Shown one piece after another: positions 1-8,748 of a stretch of DNA of 64,000 nucleotides. A program made the translations under genes and the position numbers. The notes beneath the pieces were generated by a model. The model worked only from the letters and a program-made list of their open reading frames with translations, did no database searches and had not been told where the DNA came from. The DNA is taken from positions 6,150,501 through 6,214,500 of the forward strand of contig NC_085130.1 of NCBI RefSeq assembly GCF_030269925.1, in the 5' to 3' direction. Positions within the stretch are counted from its first letter, which is position 1. Every line of letters starts with the position of its first letter. Source of the stretch: Bombyx mori (lineage: Eukaryota; Arthropoda; Insecta; Lepidoptera; Bombycidae).

Positions 1-108
1 TGGAGTTAGCTTATCATGCATGTGCATTGATTGCAATGTATTGAGCCATTATGAAGTCAGACAGTCGCATATAACTCATCAACCAATACAGTCAAATTAT
101 ATATTGTA

Positions 109-437
109 CTAGCTTTTGCCCGCGACTTCGTCCGCGTGGAATAGTTACTTTGGTATAACGCAAAATTTTACCTACGACTTTATTTACGTAGATGTAAGTA
201 TATTTTTGAATAATAGAATGTTAAGGAGCTATTTAAGGTACCAAAATCATACTTTTAGCCGACTTCAAAAGAGGAGGTTATTAGTGCTCGTATTGGTCTT
301 AGCGTGACGTTATATAGCCTATAGCCTTCCTCAATAAATGGACTATCTGACACTGAAAGAATTTTTCAAATCGGAACAGTAGTTCCTGAGATTAGCAAGT
401 TCAAACAAACTCTTCAGCTTTATAATATTAGTATAGA
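109..437 (-). mobile_element. non-autonomous Helitron
   Basis: On the minus strand it begins TCTATACTAATATTATAAAG and ends ...GACGAAGTCGCGGGC then AAAAGCTAG followed by T. TC start and CTAG end fit Helitron termini, a very common lepidopteran type (GGAACTACTG.TCCGATTTGAAAAATTC interior). Confidence 0.75.
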
Positions 438-443
438 TATGAA

Positions 444-690
444 CTGGTGGTAGGACCTCTTGTGAGTCCTCCCAGGTTGGTACCACCACCCTGCTTATTT
501 CTGCCGTGAAGCAGTAATGTGTTTCGGTTTGAAGGGTGGGGCAGCTGTTGTAACTATACTGAGAACTTAGAACTTATATCTCAAGGTGGGTGGCGCATTT
601 ACGTTGTAGATGTCTATGGGCTCCAGTAACCACTGAACACCAGGTGGGCTGTGAGTTCCTCCAGCCATCTAAGCAGTAAAAAAGAAAAAG
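444..690 (+). repeat. Bm1 SINE, 3' body
   Basis: From ACTGGTGGTAGGACCTCTTG to CCATCTAAGCAGTAAAAAA. The tRNA-like head is absent. Follows the Helitron at 109-437. Confidence 0.8.
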
Positions 691-757
691 AACCTACCTA
701 ACAACGAATTGATCGAAAAGCTCCGGCCGATAGAGACAAAAGATATATTGTACTCAC

Positions 758-800
758 TCTGTCGTCAACATCGCCCATACCGATGTCCTCGTCATTCTCA
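758..800 (-). CDS. calpain exon 13 (acidic linker, last exon in window)
   Basis: A 43-base exon between AATTACAG at 801 and donor GTGAGT at 757. It completes an Ala codon and reads ENDEDIGMGDVDDR, ending in phase 0. An acidic linker of this kind precedes the penta-EF-hand domain. No further calpain exon is visible in 1-757, so the EF-hand exons are outside the window. Confidence 0.85.
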
Positions 801-1203
801 CTGTAATTAAAAAAAAAAGGCATATTCAGTTAAATACTTCAGAATAAACAGATTCTTTTTTGTGTCGGCAACAAAATTTACCACGAAACTAAAAGGTTTG
901 TTAATTGATTTTTGTATGCAATTATAAACCTAAAAGACAAAGGGTTTAAGTTACAAACGTATGACGTCACTTTGTAGGTGTCGTGCAAGTTCGATACTGA
1001 GGTTCAACGTGCGAGAAAGGGACAGAGATAGCTCGTAAATCCCATACTTGTTTAAATAACGTTTATATCGTATATGTCGTGTGTAAGTAACGTGGAATGT
1101 GTTCACGAATGCTCAAATCGGCTAATACCGTGAGATTAAAAAAAAGTTCATTTGCAATTTCTAAAGGAAAATCACCGAAATTATGGATATTATTGATACT
1201 TAC

Positions 1204-1311
1204 GCCATATTGTTGTCCTTTTCGGAGAAGACTCTTAGTAAGAACTCTCCCTCCTCGTCAGGGTCGAAGGTCGAGGGCACTATCACGTACGAGCCGGGCT
1301 CGAACTTGAAT
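1204..1311 (-). CDS. calpain exon 12 (end of beta-sandwich)
   Basis: Acceptor CTCGTTGTAG at 1312, donor GTAAGT at 1203. It reads [20 protein letters not shown] then [16 protein letters not shown]. [26 protein letters not shown] is the near-universal last segment of the calpain beta-sandwich. Confidence 0.95.
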
Positions 1312-1791
1312 CTACAACGAGATAAATATTATGAAGACTATATCAAGAGTACCCTCAGTCTTATAAAAAAAAAAGTGATTTTAATAGTCTATGCACCGGA
1401 GAAGTTAAGAGTATCATATGACTTTTTGGCGGGAACGCGAGGAGTGAAGTTGTGTGATATGTTTTATTATGTCTATTTAGTGTTTCTTCAAGTTTAAATG
1501 TGTAATAACGTTTATTAACTGTTTAATATTTGTGAAAGTGCACAAATATGTGGAAATAAAACAAAGCCACTGGACGTAGCTTCTCGGGATCCTCCAAAAA
1601 GTCCACTGGAAAAATCTCAGTAAATGACCACCATTTTACTGAGATTATATTTCATCCCATATCATCTCATTTCATTTAATTTCATTGTCTCAAATTAATC
1701 ATCTTCATTTCATTTCACTTCATATTATCATTTTTCATAAAAATAAGAATATAAATTAAAATAAGACCTCTGAGGTCTTAATTTTATTTAT
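1312..1791. other. intron left part, no gene
   Basis: 1420-1640 weakly matches 45055-45235, an unnamed repeat. 1640-1740 is a TTTCAT-rich low-complexity tract. Confidence 0.5.
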
Positions 1792-2322
1792 TTATTGCTT
1801 AGTGCTTAGATGGGTGGACGAGCTCACGGCCCACCTGATGATGAGTGGTTACCGTCGCCCATGGACCTCAGTAACGCCAGGGGCAGAGCCAAGTCGCTGC
1901 CTACCGCTTAATACTCTCCACAAGCCTCGTTTGAAGAAGGACATGTCATAGCGCTCGGGAAACACCGTGGAGGGGAGCTCATTCCATAGCCGGATGGTAC
2001 GTGTCAAAAAAGACCTCTGGAAACGCACTGTCGATGAACGCAGCGGTTCCAGGTAGTATGGATGAACTCTACTCCGGTGCCGGGCGGTGCGATGGTAAAA
2101 ACGAGATGTCAGTATCATCTCGAACAATTCCTCGGAGCACTCCCCGTGGAGCATGCGGTACAAAATACAGAGGGAACCGAAGTCCCTCCGCAGACCCAGA
2201 GGTTCCAAACGATACGTGAGAATGGTATTATCGACAATCCGAACGGTCCTCCTCTGTATGGAGTCAAATAGAAGAAGCTGGTACTCTGCACTCTTCCTCT
2301 GTATAAAACTGCTGTGTTCACA
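1792..2322 (-). mobile_element. LINE 3' end (non-LTR retrotransposon)
   Basis: Minus strand. The coding part (about 2213 to 1849) reads GLRRDFGSLCILYRMLHGE, FYHRTARHRSRVHPYYLEP, TIRLWNELPSTVFPERY, FFKRGLWRVLSGRQRLG: the C-terminal end of a LINE reverse transcriptase protein. The 3' UTR follows (TTGGCTCTGCCCCTGGCGTT...) and ends in CCACCCATCTAAGCAC..., the tail shared with Bm1. 5' truncated; clade (jockey/CR1-like) not resolved. Sits in the intron between calpain exons 11 and 12. Confidence 0.8.
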
Positions 2323-2412
2323 ACATCTTCATTTTACTTCAAAACTGAAAACTTTGAACTAATGTCTCAAGGTGGGTGGCAGTACTGAAGTGGTTGTTGT
2401 CCATGGACTCAC

Positions 2413-2609
2413 CTGGCGCTGACCTCCCTCAAGTTGATGAAGGCCTGCGACCTGCCGACGGACGCGTTGTACTTGAAGAAGTTGACGTCGAGCGGCTTGG
2501 GCACGTGCCCGTAGTCCGGGAGGCGGTACACCGCGAACCCGATGGTGAGGCACTCCAGGCCCTGGTGGCGCTGCGAGCGACGGTTCTTCTGCATCAGCGC
2601 CACGATTAT
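2413..2609 (-). CDS. calpain exon 11 (beta-sandwich)
   Basis: Acceptor TCCGGACACAG at 2610, donor GTGAGT at 2412. It reads IIVALMQKNRRSQRHQGLE, then CLTIGFAVYRLPDY, then FINLREVSAR. ALMQKxRR and TIGFAVY are domain III strands. A Bm1 copy of about 450 bp fills most of the intron just upstream, ending about 41 bp from this acceptor. Confidence 0.95.
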
Positions 2610-2650
2610 CTGTGTCCGGACGGAAATGGAAACGATATAGACCGGGAGGT

Positions 2651-3102
2651 TTTTATTTTTTTACTTTTTTTAATTGCTTAGATGGGTGGACGAGCTCACA
2701 GCCCATCTGGTGCTAAGTGGTTACTGGAGCCCATAGACATTTACAACGTAAATGCCCCACCCACCTTGAGATATATGTTCTAAGATTTCAGTATAATTAC
2801 AAGTCTCACTTGTTTAATACAATAGATCTGGACAGACATAGACAGGACGGCGGTACCTACCCCTACTACCTTACCAACTGTTATTGCGCAAATTAAACAT
2901 TATTCGATTCGATTTTTAACTACATATTTATTAATATACCTACACCGCGAAAGTCGTTCGTGAGCATATGTTAAGCACATTATTAAAAAAACATATAGAT
3001 GACAAAAAAAAAGAAGCTCCCAGCGGGATTCGAACCCGGCAAATTCGCCTTATTCAGTACGAATGCACCGCGCGTTTATCATCCTGTCCCTATCACGACG
3101 AC
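2651..3102 (-). repeat. Bm1 SINE, full length but diverged
   Basis: Head at right (GGGATTCGAACCCGG ... ATCACGACGAC), tail at left (TTTTTTAATTGCTTAGATGG). Same sense as the calpain gene and filling most of its 566-bp intron 10. Confidence 0.75.
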
Positions 3103-3175
3103 TCTAACTCAAATTGGTATTGTGATGACCGTCATCCCAGCCCTGACCCCGCATACTGTTGTCCCTTTCACTCAC

Positions 3176-3285
3176 GGTACATTTGTTCTCGTCGTCTCCT
3201 TCGTCGGGGTCGCTCAACGTGACGGTGTACTGAGGGTTCCGCCAGAACGTCTCCAGGAAGTTCCTGCAGCCGCCGGCCGTCACGC
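3176..3285 (-). CDS. calpain exon 10 (beta-sandwich)
   Basis: Acceptor TTTGTCCGCAG at 3286, donor GTGAGT at 3175. It reads VTAGGCRNFLETFWRNPQY then TVTLSDPDEGDDENKCT, ending in phase 0. TAGGCRN and FWxNPQY are domain III signatures; the acidic DPDEGDDE loop fits the calcium/phospholipid-responsive acidic loop of this domain. Confidence 0.95.
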
Positions 3286-3507
3286 CTGCGGACAAAGACT
3301 TATTGTTGTTAGGAACGCAAGGGAATCTGATCTCAATGAGCTTGTTATTAGGTTCCTAATAGCTAAGCAAGGAATGCAAAGGAATCGGTTCGCAATAAGG
3401 ATGTTGAAGTTGAATTGATTTATGAAATTGATATTAGTGATTGTGCCTGCTGATGTTGGGCAGCTATGTGATCCGGTAGAAACAGCAGGAGATCCACTGT
3501 CATAGTA

Positions 3508-3915
3508 TCTTATATTAATACGTGAAGCAAAAACCTTGTAACCGTTTTTAAGAAAATTGCGCGGATGGAGGAGTATGAAATTTCCCACACTTATAGAGAA
3601 TATAGAGAGGGAGTGTAGAATGCTAACTTTTTTTTTTTAAATTATGCATTAAAAATACATAAAAAAGAAAAAAAATACATTGCGCGCACTACCCTGTATT
3701 TGACACACACATGCATGTATACTATTTGTTTATTAACAACCTTTTCTTATAGTCTGTGGTCAAATTGAGAATAGATTAAATATTGCTTGTCTCTATTAAT
3801 ATTTGTCTAAAGTGTAGTCTCGGCGAAAACTGTAATTATATAAATATAATAATAGTCTTTGACAATAGAATTATAATAGTATACAAACTTATAATTTCAG
3901 TTAATTATACCCTAT
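3508..3915 (+). mobile_element. Helitron family B copy (3' end eroded)
   Basis: Starts TCTTATATTAATACGTGAAG; runs through the GTATTTGACACACAC and TGTGGTCAAATTGAGAATAG blocks. The terminal hairpin and CTAG are lost. Lies in the intron between calpain exons 9 and 10. Confidence 0.65.
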
Positions 3916-4051
3916 TACCCTAAGAAAAACCATTGAAAATTTGTGTTGGATTTGGAAAGGGTCCCGATTCGCCCCAATCTACGGTGACTTGTTAAGCTCA
4001 AACAAAGTGTGAGTTCCCCCATCTAAAACAGTAGAGAAATTGTCAGCCCAC

Positions 4052-4158
4052 CTCTAACCCATTCGCCTTCGAAGACCGACATCTCCCACTTCTTGGTGCA
4101 GCCCTCGGGACACTCCTCGGGGTCCAGAGAGTCGGGGTTCAAGTTGCATATCTCCACT
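4052..4158 (-). CDS. calpain exon 9 (core to beta-sandwich junction)
   Basis: Acceptor AAATTTCAG at 4159, donor GTGGGC at 4051. It reads VEICNLNPDSLDPEECPEG then CTKKWEMSVFEGEWVRG. VEICNLxPDxL closes the protease core and WxxxxxEGxWVRG opens the calpain beta-sandwich (domain III). Confidence 0.95.
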
Positions 4159-4277
4159 CTGAAATTTATTAGTAAATAATTAAGGTATTTAAAAAAAAAA
4201 ACTAAACATTACTTACTCTTGTCGGTTGACACAAAATCGATTTTGAAAATATATTGATGTTCATTGCGCGGCCCTTA

Positions 4278-4310
4278 ATAATAATAATAATAATAATTTA
4301 TTTATTTATT
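4278..4310. repeat. microsatellite (ATA/AAT)n
   Basis: ATAATAATAATAATAATAAT followed by TTATTTATTTATT. Confidence 0.85.
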
Positions 4311-4526
4311 TCTCTCTTAAAGGCATATATAGCACAAACACGAATAAAGGATTAACCTTATAATTTATGTTGTTAGCCTTTGATAGTCTGTACTAGGTTC
4401 AAAGATATGTACTGCTGATCTCCAAGCTCCCTCCTTCTCGAGATAGATTAGGTTAGGTTAAGTCGTGAACCGATGTTGCGGAAAAGTGTTGAGAGATCAT
4501 TAGGTGTTATCATTTAAGTAGCACAT

Positions 4527-4575
4527 TGTGTGTGTGTGTGCGCGTGCATGTTATATTGTGTGTGTGTGTGTGTAG
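4527..4575. repeat. microsatellite (GT)n, two blocks
   Basis: TGTGTGTGTGTG near 4527 and again near 4557, with GCGCGTGCATG between. Confidence 0.85.
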
Positions 4576-4756
4576 GTACTGTTTGCTTTTCATTGCGCGT
4601 TAGTACCTCACAATCTAATCTCTTCCGTGGCGACATAACACACGACTGAGAGCATACACAGCTGTTACTAATGCAATCGACAGTTCGATCTTGCGACTCA
4701 AGACGCGTGGTGATGCCCACGGGCTCCGGCAGTCGGTACATACAAAGGGCGCTCAC

Positions 4757-4870
4757 CGCGAGAAGTGGTTGACGAAGTCCTTGAACGACATCCAGAACTC
4801 GCCGTCGTCGTCGAACGTCAGGCCGAGCTCCTCCTTCTCCGACTCCGGGATGTAGCGCCACTCTGGAGAC
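4757..4870 (-). CDS. calpain exon 8 (end of PC2)
   Basis: Acceptor GCGTCCAG at 4871, donor GTGAGC at 4756. It reads SPEWRYIPESEKEELGL, then TFDDDGEFWMSFKDFVNHF, then SR. This is the conserved end of the protease core with the acidic DDDGEFWMSF loop (second core calcium site of the family). Confidence 0.95.
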
Positions 4871-4958
4871 CTGGACGCGCAATGGAACACGTGTTGATAA
4901 ATCTACTATCGATAAATACAACTCTATTATATTATACTATTAACTGTACTTGTGACCT

Positions 4959-5070
4959 TCGAACTTATATCTCAAGGTGGGTGGCCCATTTACGTGATAA
5001 ATGTCTATGGGCTCCAGTAACCACTTAACATCAGGTGGGCTGTGAGCTCGTCCACCCATCAAAGCATATT
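4959..5070 (+). repeat. Bm1 SINE, tail fragment
   Basis: CGAACTTATATCTCAAGGTG ... GAGCTCGTCCACCCATCAAA. Confidence 0.75.
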
Positions 5071-5188
5071 TACAATTCCATATTCACTGTTTCTGTGTTC
5101 GCGGCATACTTAATTACGGAACATATAGCCCGCGAACAAAGATATTTTACTGTATAGGAGTACTTTACTTTACTGTACTTTTACTGTA

Positions 5189-5368
5189 TTGAGTCCGCAC
5201 GGGTAGGTACCACCACCCCGCCTATTTCTGCCGTGAAGCAGTACATAATGCGGTTTGAAGAGTGGGGCAGCCGTTGTAACTATACTTGAGACCTTAGAAC
5301 TCATATCTCAAGGTGGGTGGCGCATTTACGTTGTAGATGTCTATGGGCTCCAGTGACCACTTAACATG
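5189..5368 (+). repeat. Bm1 SINE body, joined to LINE
   Basis: TGAGTCCGCACGGGTAGGTA ... GGGCTCCAGTGACCACTTAA, then switches to LINE sequence instead of the normal tail. Confidence 0.75.
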
Positions 5369-5729
5369 TATGTTCCATGGGGAGTGCTCTGAGGAATTGT
5401 TTGAGATGATCCCCTCATCTCCTTTTTATCATCGCACCTCCCGCCATCGGAGCAGAGTCCATCCATATTACCTGGAACCGCTGCGTTCATCGACAGTGCG
5501 TTTCCAGAGGTTTTCTTTGCCACGTACCATCCGGCTATGGAATGAGCTCCCCTCCACGGTGTTTCCCGAGCGCTATGACATGTCCTTCTTCAAACGAGGC
5601 TTGTGGAGAGTATTAAGCGGTAGGTAGCGGCTTGACTCTGCCCCTGGCTTTGCTGACGTCCATGGGCGACGGTAACCACTCACCATCAAGTGGGCTGTGA
5701 GCTCGTCCACCCGTCTAAGCAATTTTCAT
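5369..5729 (+). mobile_element. LINE 3' end fused to a Bm1 body
   Basis: Coding part to 5627 reads HGECSEELFEMIPSSPFYHR, HPYYLEPLRSSTVRFQRF, LWNELPSTVFPERYDMSFF. The tail GGTAACCACTCACCATCAAG then TGGGCTGTGAGCTCGTCCAC carries the Bm1-type end. It begins exactly where the Bm1 at 5189 breaks off. Confidence 0.75.
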
Positions 5730-5772
5730 CAGTTTCCGAAGAGGTCTCGTGTGGGTTGCGTGCGATACAGAC

Positions 5773-5954
5773 TTGTCGCTCCAAGGTCCGTTCCACTCGG
5801 CCTCGTTCCCCCAGGGGTTGCGCAGGCGGAGCAGCGGGATCTTGCCGGCGCGGCCCGGCGTCTCGATGTCCACGTACTTGACCCGGGTCACGGAGTACGC
5901 GTGCCCCCGGATGAGCCCCGCCGGAGTCTCCGCCTCGAGGATGTGGGGGTCGGG
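5773..5954 (-). CDS. calpain exon 7, catalytic His and Asn (PC2)
   Basis: Acceptor GTTGCCGCAG at 5955. It reads PDPHILEAETPAGLIRGHAY, then SVTRVKYVDIETPGR, then LLRLRNPWGNEAEWNGPWSD. The His of GHAYSV and the Asn of RNPWG complete the triad (about residues 336 and 364 of isoform 1a). The donor that keeps phase with the next exon is GTCTGT at 5772, weaker than the others. The downstream GTATCG would add Ser and leave the wrong phase for the acceptor at 4871. Confidence 0.94.
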
Positions 5955-6299
5955 CTGCGGCAACGCACCGACGGGTTATTATGACATCCTCACATCACAG
6001 AAGTGATAGGGTATTTGGTTTAGGCGACAGTTTTTGCAACTCTACACCCGGCGGCGGCAGATAGAGGCAAATGGCGTTGAATGGTCCGCAATAAAAACTC
6101 TTCGTTGCGAGGAGGCGGTCACGATCCTCAGTATTGAGGAAACCGAAGCAAGAAGCAAGAACAGCAGAGGCATTTAAAGTACTCATAAAAAATATGGAAC
6201 GAACATACTGACAAAAAAAAAAGAAAATCTTCAGTCATTTGAATGCGGTAAACGTAATTGAAGTTTATTTAGAAACAGCAAATTCTTTGTTGAGACTAA

Positions 6300-6501
6300 A
6301 GCCTTCGTCAAACAGAACGCGTACTTAGCGCGCGTCAGAGCGCTACGCTATGACGCCGAGATGTGATGTACTACTGTGGTAACATACCGTCACACAGAGC
6401 GCCAGCGCTATAACAGTAGTACATCACATCTCGGCGTCACAACGCGGCGTTAGTTTAGCGCTCTGACGCGCGCTAAGTACGCGTTCTGTTTGACGAAGGC
6501 T
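6300..6501. mobile_element. 202-bp hairpin MITE (PIF/Harbinger-like)
   Basis: Outer arms AGCCTTCGTCAAACAGAACG... are identical over 46 bp, and a second inner stem (TGACGCCGAGATGTGATGTA...) adds about 27 bp. Flanked by TAA on both sides (6297-6299, 6502-6504), a TWA duplication typical of PIF/Harbinger. Lies in the intron between calpain exons 6 and 7. Confidence 0.85.
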
Positions 6502-6587
6502 TAATACAAAATGAAATGACGCGTAAACCAAAATCATCTTTCACCCCTTGATATAGTGTTTTTTTTCTTAATCTAACTACTAAATAT

Positions 6588-7236
6588 AAACCATTTAACT
6601 AATTAAATTAGAATCTAAGTAACTAAAGCAAGATAATTTGAAAAAAAAAATATCAATCAGAATTATCGAAGAGTCATTGAATTAAAGACCTGAAGGACTT
6701 TACGGAAGGTCTATTAAATATAAACCATTTAACTACTTAAATTAGAATCTAAGCAATTAAATCAAAAGAGTTCAAAAAAATTATATTGTCAATCAGAATT
6801 ATCGAAGAGTCATTGAATTAAAGTCCTAAAAGGCTTTACCGAAGGTCTATTAAATCAAATTCAAATTCAAATTCAAAATCATTTATTTCAACTTGGATGT
6901 CATCAAAAACACACTTGTTGAATGTCAAAATGTAAAAGAAAATGTCAACTCTACCACCGGTTCCAAACAAACGGAAACAAACTCAGCGGGCTTTTTTTTT
7001 TTTTGTATTTTCTCAACTATTTTCTTTTTTTTTAAACAAGAAAACATATTTACAGTATACAAAAAAACAAGTCAAAAAAATACAATTCAAATAAATAATA
7101 ATAATAATGAAAAATGAAAAGTGATATAAACCAATTAACTACTTCAATTAGAATCTAAGTAATGAAATAAATAAAAAAATTAAATCAGAATCCTCAAAAG
7201 GTCATTGAATTAAAGTCCTAAAGTACTTGACTGAAG
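6588..7236 (+). repeat. tandem repeat, three units of about 115-140 bp, interrupted
   Basis: Units start ATATAAACCA.TTAACTA near 6588, 6718 and 7124 and end CATTGAATTAAAG.CCT...GAAGG. The second and third units are separated by an insertion. Confidence 0.75.
6856..7122 (+). mobile_element. LINE-type 3' UTR insertion
   Basis: TCAAATTCAAATTCAAATTC then AAAATCATTTATTTCAACTT ... ACCACCGGTTCCAAACA ... AACTCAGCGGGC, a common lepidopteran LINE 3' UTR. It breaks the tandem repeat and ends in an AATAATAAT tract. Confidence 0.55.
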
Positions 7237-7425
7237 GTAGACAAAGATCATAACTTGCTACCCAGGGATTGCAGCCTGCCCGTGACATTGGGTAATGTGA
7301 AACTCTTGGTGAGAACGCCAATCTGACCCATAGCAGTGTATGAGACCTGTGTGCTTAGTGCGAGTTTTTTAACGTTCTCGATAGCGTAAAAGTTAACTCC
7401 AATCTGTATGCAGTTGGAACAGCGC

Positions 7426-7668
7426 GGTGACAATTTTGAAAAATTGATGGTAACTGGCAAGATTGCAGGCCAAAGATCTCGTGGCCGCAATCCAATGCGC
7501 TGGTCTGATCAAATCCACACCATTCTGGATACCACAGTCTACGATGCCATACACATCGCCGAGAACAGAGGAAGATGGCGACGCATCATCCAGAGAGAAC
7601 GGGAGGAGATGGTCACGACCCTCAGACATGAGCAATGGACTCAGGGAGGAGAGAAACAACGCTCCTAG
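7426..7668 (+). pseudogene. C-terminal fragment of a LINE endonuclease/reverse transcriptase
   Basis: Reads NFEKLMVTGKIAGQRSRGR, NPMRWSDQIHTILDT, AENRGRWRRIIQRE, the short Arg-rich tail (GKxxGxRxRGRxxxRWSD...DRxxWRRI) found at the C terminus of many insect non-LTR reverse transcriptases. It is open over about 80 codons with no catalytic motif and is embedded in a MITE. Confidence 0.7.
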
Positions 7669-7687
7669 CGGCAAAAGTAGGTAAGAA

Positions 7688-8036
7688 GTTTAAAAAAACT
7701 AACAACAAAATACGCTTTTATAGAAAATCCAACTAAAAAATAGAAAATAAATTTGTAATAAATTTGAATTAAAAATAGTGTAAGAAAAAATGATTTTATT
7801 GTAAAAAAAGCGTATTTTGTTAGTTTTTAAACTATTATTTATTTCTCAATTTCTTAGTTGAATTTAAATTTTTTCAATATTTTTTTTTCATTTTTTTTTA
7901 ATATTCAATTGTCATAGGTCCTCAATAAGTATACCAAATTTCGAATTAATCCGACGTTTTGAATGGGGTCAAAATCATGTTCAAAGATTACGTTACAAAC
8001 ATACATACGTCTGAAGCTAATATGAAGCGTATTAAA
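7688..8036. repeat. RTE-like AT-rich 3' UTR repeat, with inverted duplication
   Basis: 7798-8036 matches 53825-54058 directly, ending TCATGTTCAAAGATTACGTT then ACATACATACGTCTGAAGC. 7688-7797 matches 53745-53850 in reverse complement, so GTTTAAAAAAACTAACAAC and its inverse (7802-7832) form a hairpin. Confidence 0.65.
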
Positions 8037-8135
8037 AACTCGCACTAAGCACACACTGGCTAATCGTTGCGTATTAGTTTTGACCACAAATGACGTCACA
8101 CTGTGTAGAACAAGATCGGTTCCCCGCGCGCTTAC

Positions 8136-8304
8136 CTCAATACTGCAGCCCATAAGAGAGTTCCTCTCGTACGCCTTCAGCAGGATCGTGTAGAAGTTTG
8201 GCGGCAGTTCGGACATCTCGTACATTTCGGTGACGCCGCCGGTGAAGTCCTCCATGGCCTCGCAGGTCGAGCCTCCCTTGAGGGCTTCGTACGATCCGTG
8301 GAGT
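8136..8304 (-). CDS. calpain exon 6 (PC1/PC2 hinge)
   Basis: Acceptor TTCGCACAG at 8305, donor GTAAGC at 8135. It reads [20 protein letters not shown] then [17 protein letters not shown] and ends MGCSIE. LxGSYEALxGG and [12 protein letters not shown] are conserved calpain motifs just before the second half of the protease core. It ends in phase 0. Confidence 0.95.
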
Positions 8305-8333
8305 CTGTGCGAACAGAGAAGTATAAACGCTTA

Positions 8334-8430
8334 GACGTCGTCGTGGCCTAAAGGGTAAGACGTCCGGTGCGTTCGTGTGTAGCCATGCACCGGCATTCGA
8401 ATCCCGGAGGTGGGTACCGATTTTTCTAAT
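8334..8430 (+). repeat. Bm1 tRNA-like head only
   Basis: GTCGTCGTGGCCTAAAGGGT ... ATTCGAATCCCGGAGGTGGG; the body is absent. Confidence 0.7.
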
Positions 8431-8748
8431 GAAACACTATGATGTAAAATGGGGTGAATCGGGTCGCTTAAGGGAACAATAGTTTTTCGATAGGGCTGGC
8501 ACCATTTAGTTGTTAGGCAAGTACCTAACTTTAGGTAATTAACTTTTTAATATGTTTAATGAGTTACAAAACTTTGATTAGTAAATTAAACTATTTAATA
8601 TTCTTAAAAACTAAATAAAAGTCATTTTCAGTTCAACAAAGTTAAATCTAACAACAAAAGTATTGTGACATCCATCCCAGATTTGTCCTTATTCCTCCTC
8701 TAGTCGTCCCTATTCCCTCCAATATACTGTACAGTAAGTGTTGCTCAC

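Larger units (their letters stand above)
7349..8054. mobile_element. composite MITE with captured reverse-transcriptase piece
   Basis: Ends TGTGTGCTTAGTGCGAGTTT and AAAAACTCGCACTAAGCACAC are those of a MITE family ('D') seen uninterrupted at 54305. After GGAACAGCGC the family sequence breaks off at 7425 and resumes at about 7661 with TCCTAGCGGCAAAAGTAGG. An AT-rich RTE-like segment follows (7688-8036). Lies between calpain exons 6 and 7. Confidence 0.65.

Noticed and set aside
1183..1497. 104-codon plus-strand ORF overlapping a calpain exon
   Set aside because: It is the antisense shadow of exon 12; the minus strand reads the conserved calpain segment with proper splice sites.
4438..4460. 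True telomeric or subtelomeric sequence
   Set aside because: Only two TTAGG units here and about five at 18559; interstitial scraps, not a chromosome end.
5697..6006. Several plus-strand ORFs over 5.7-6.0 kb
   Set aside because: Shadows of the GC-rich catalytic exon 7 on the minus strand.
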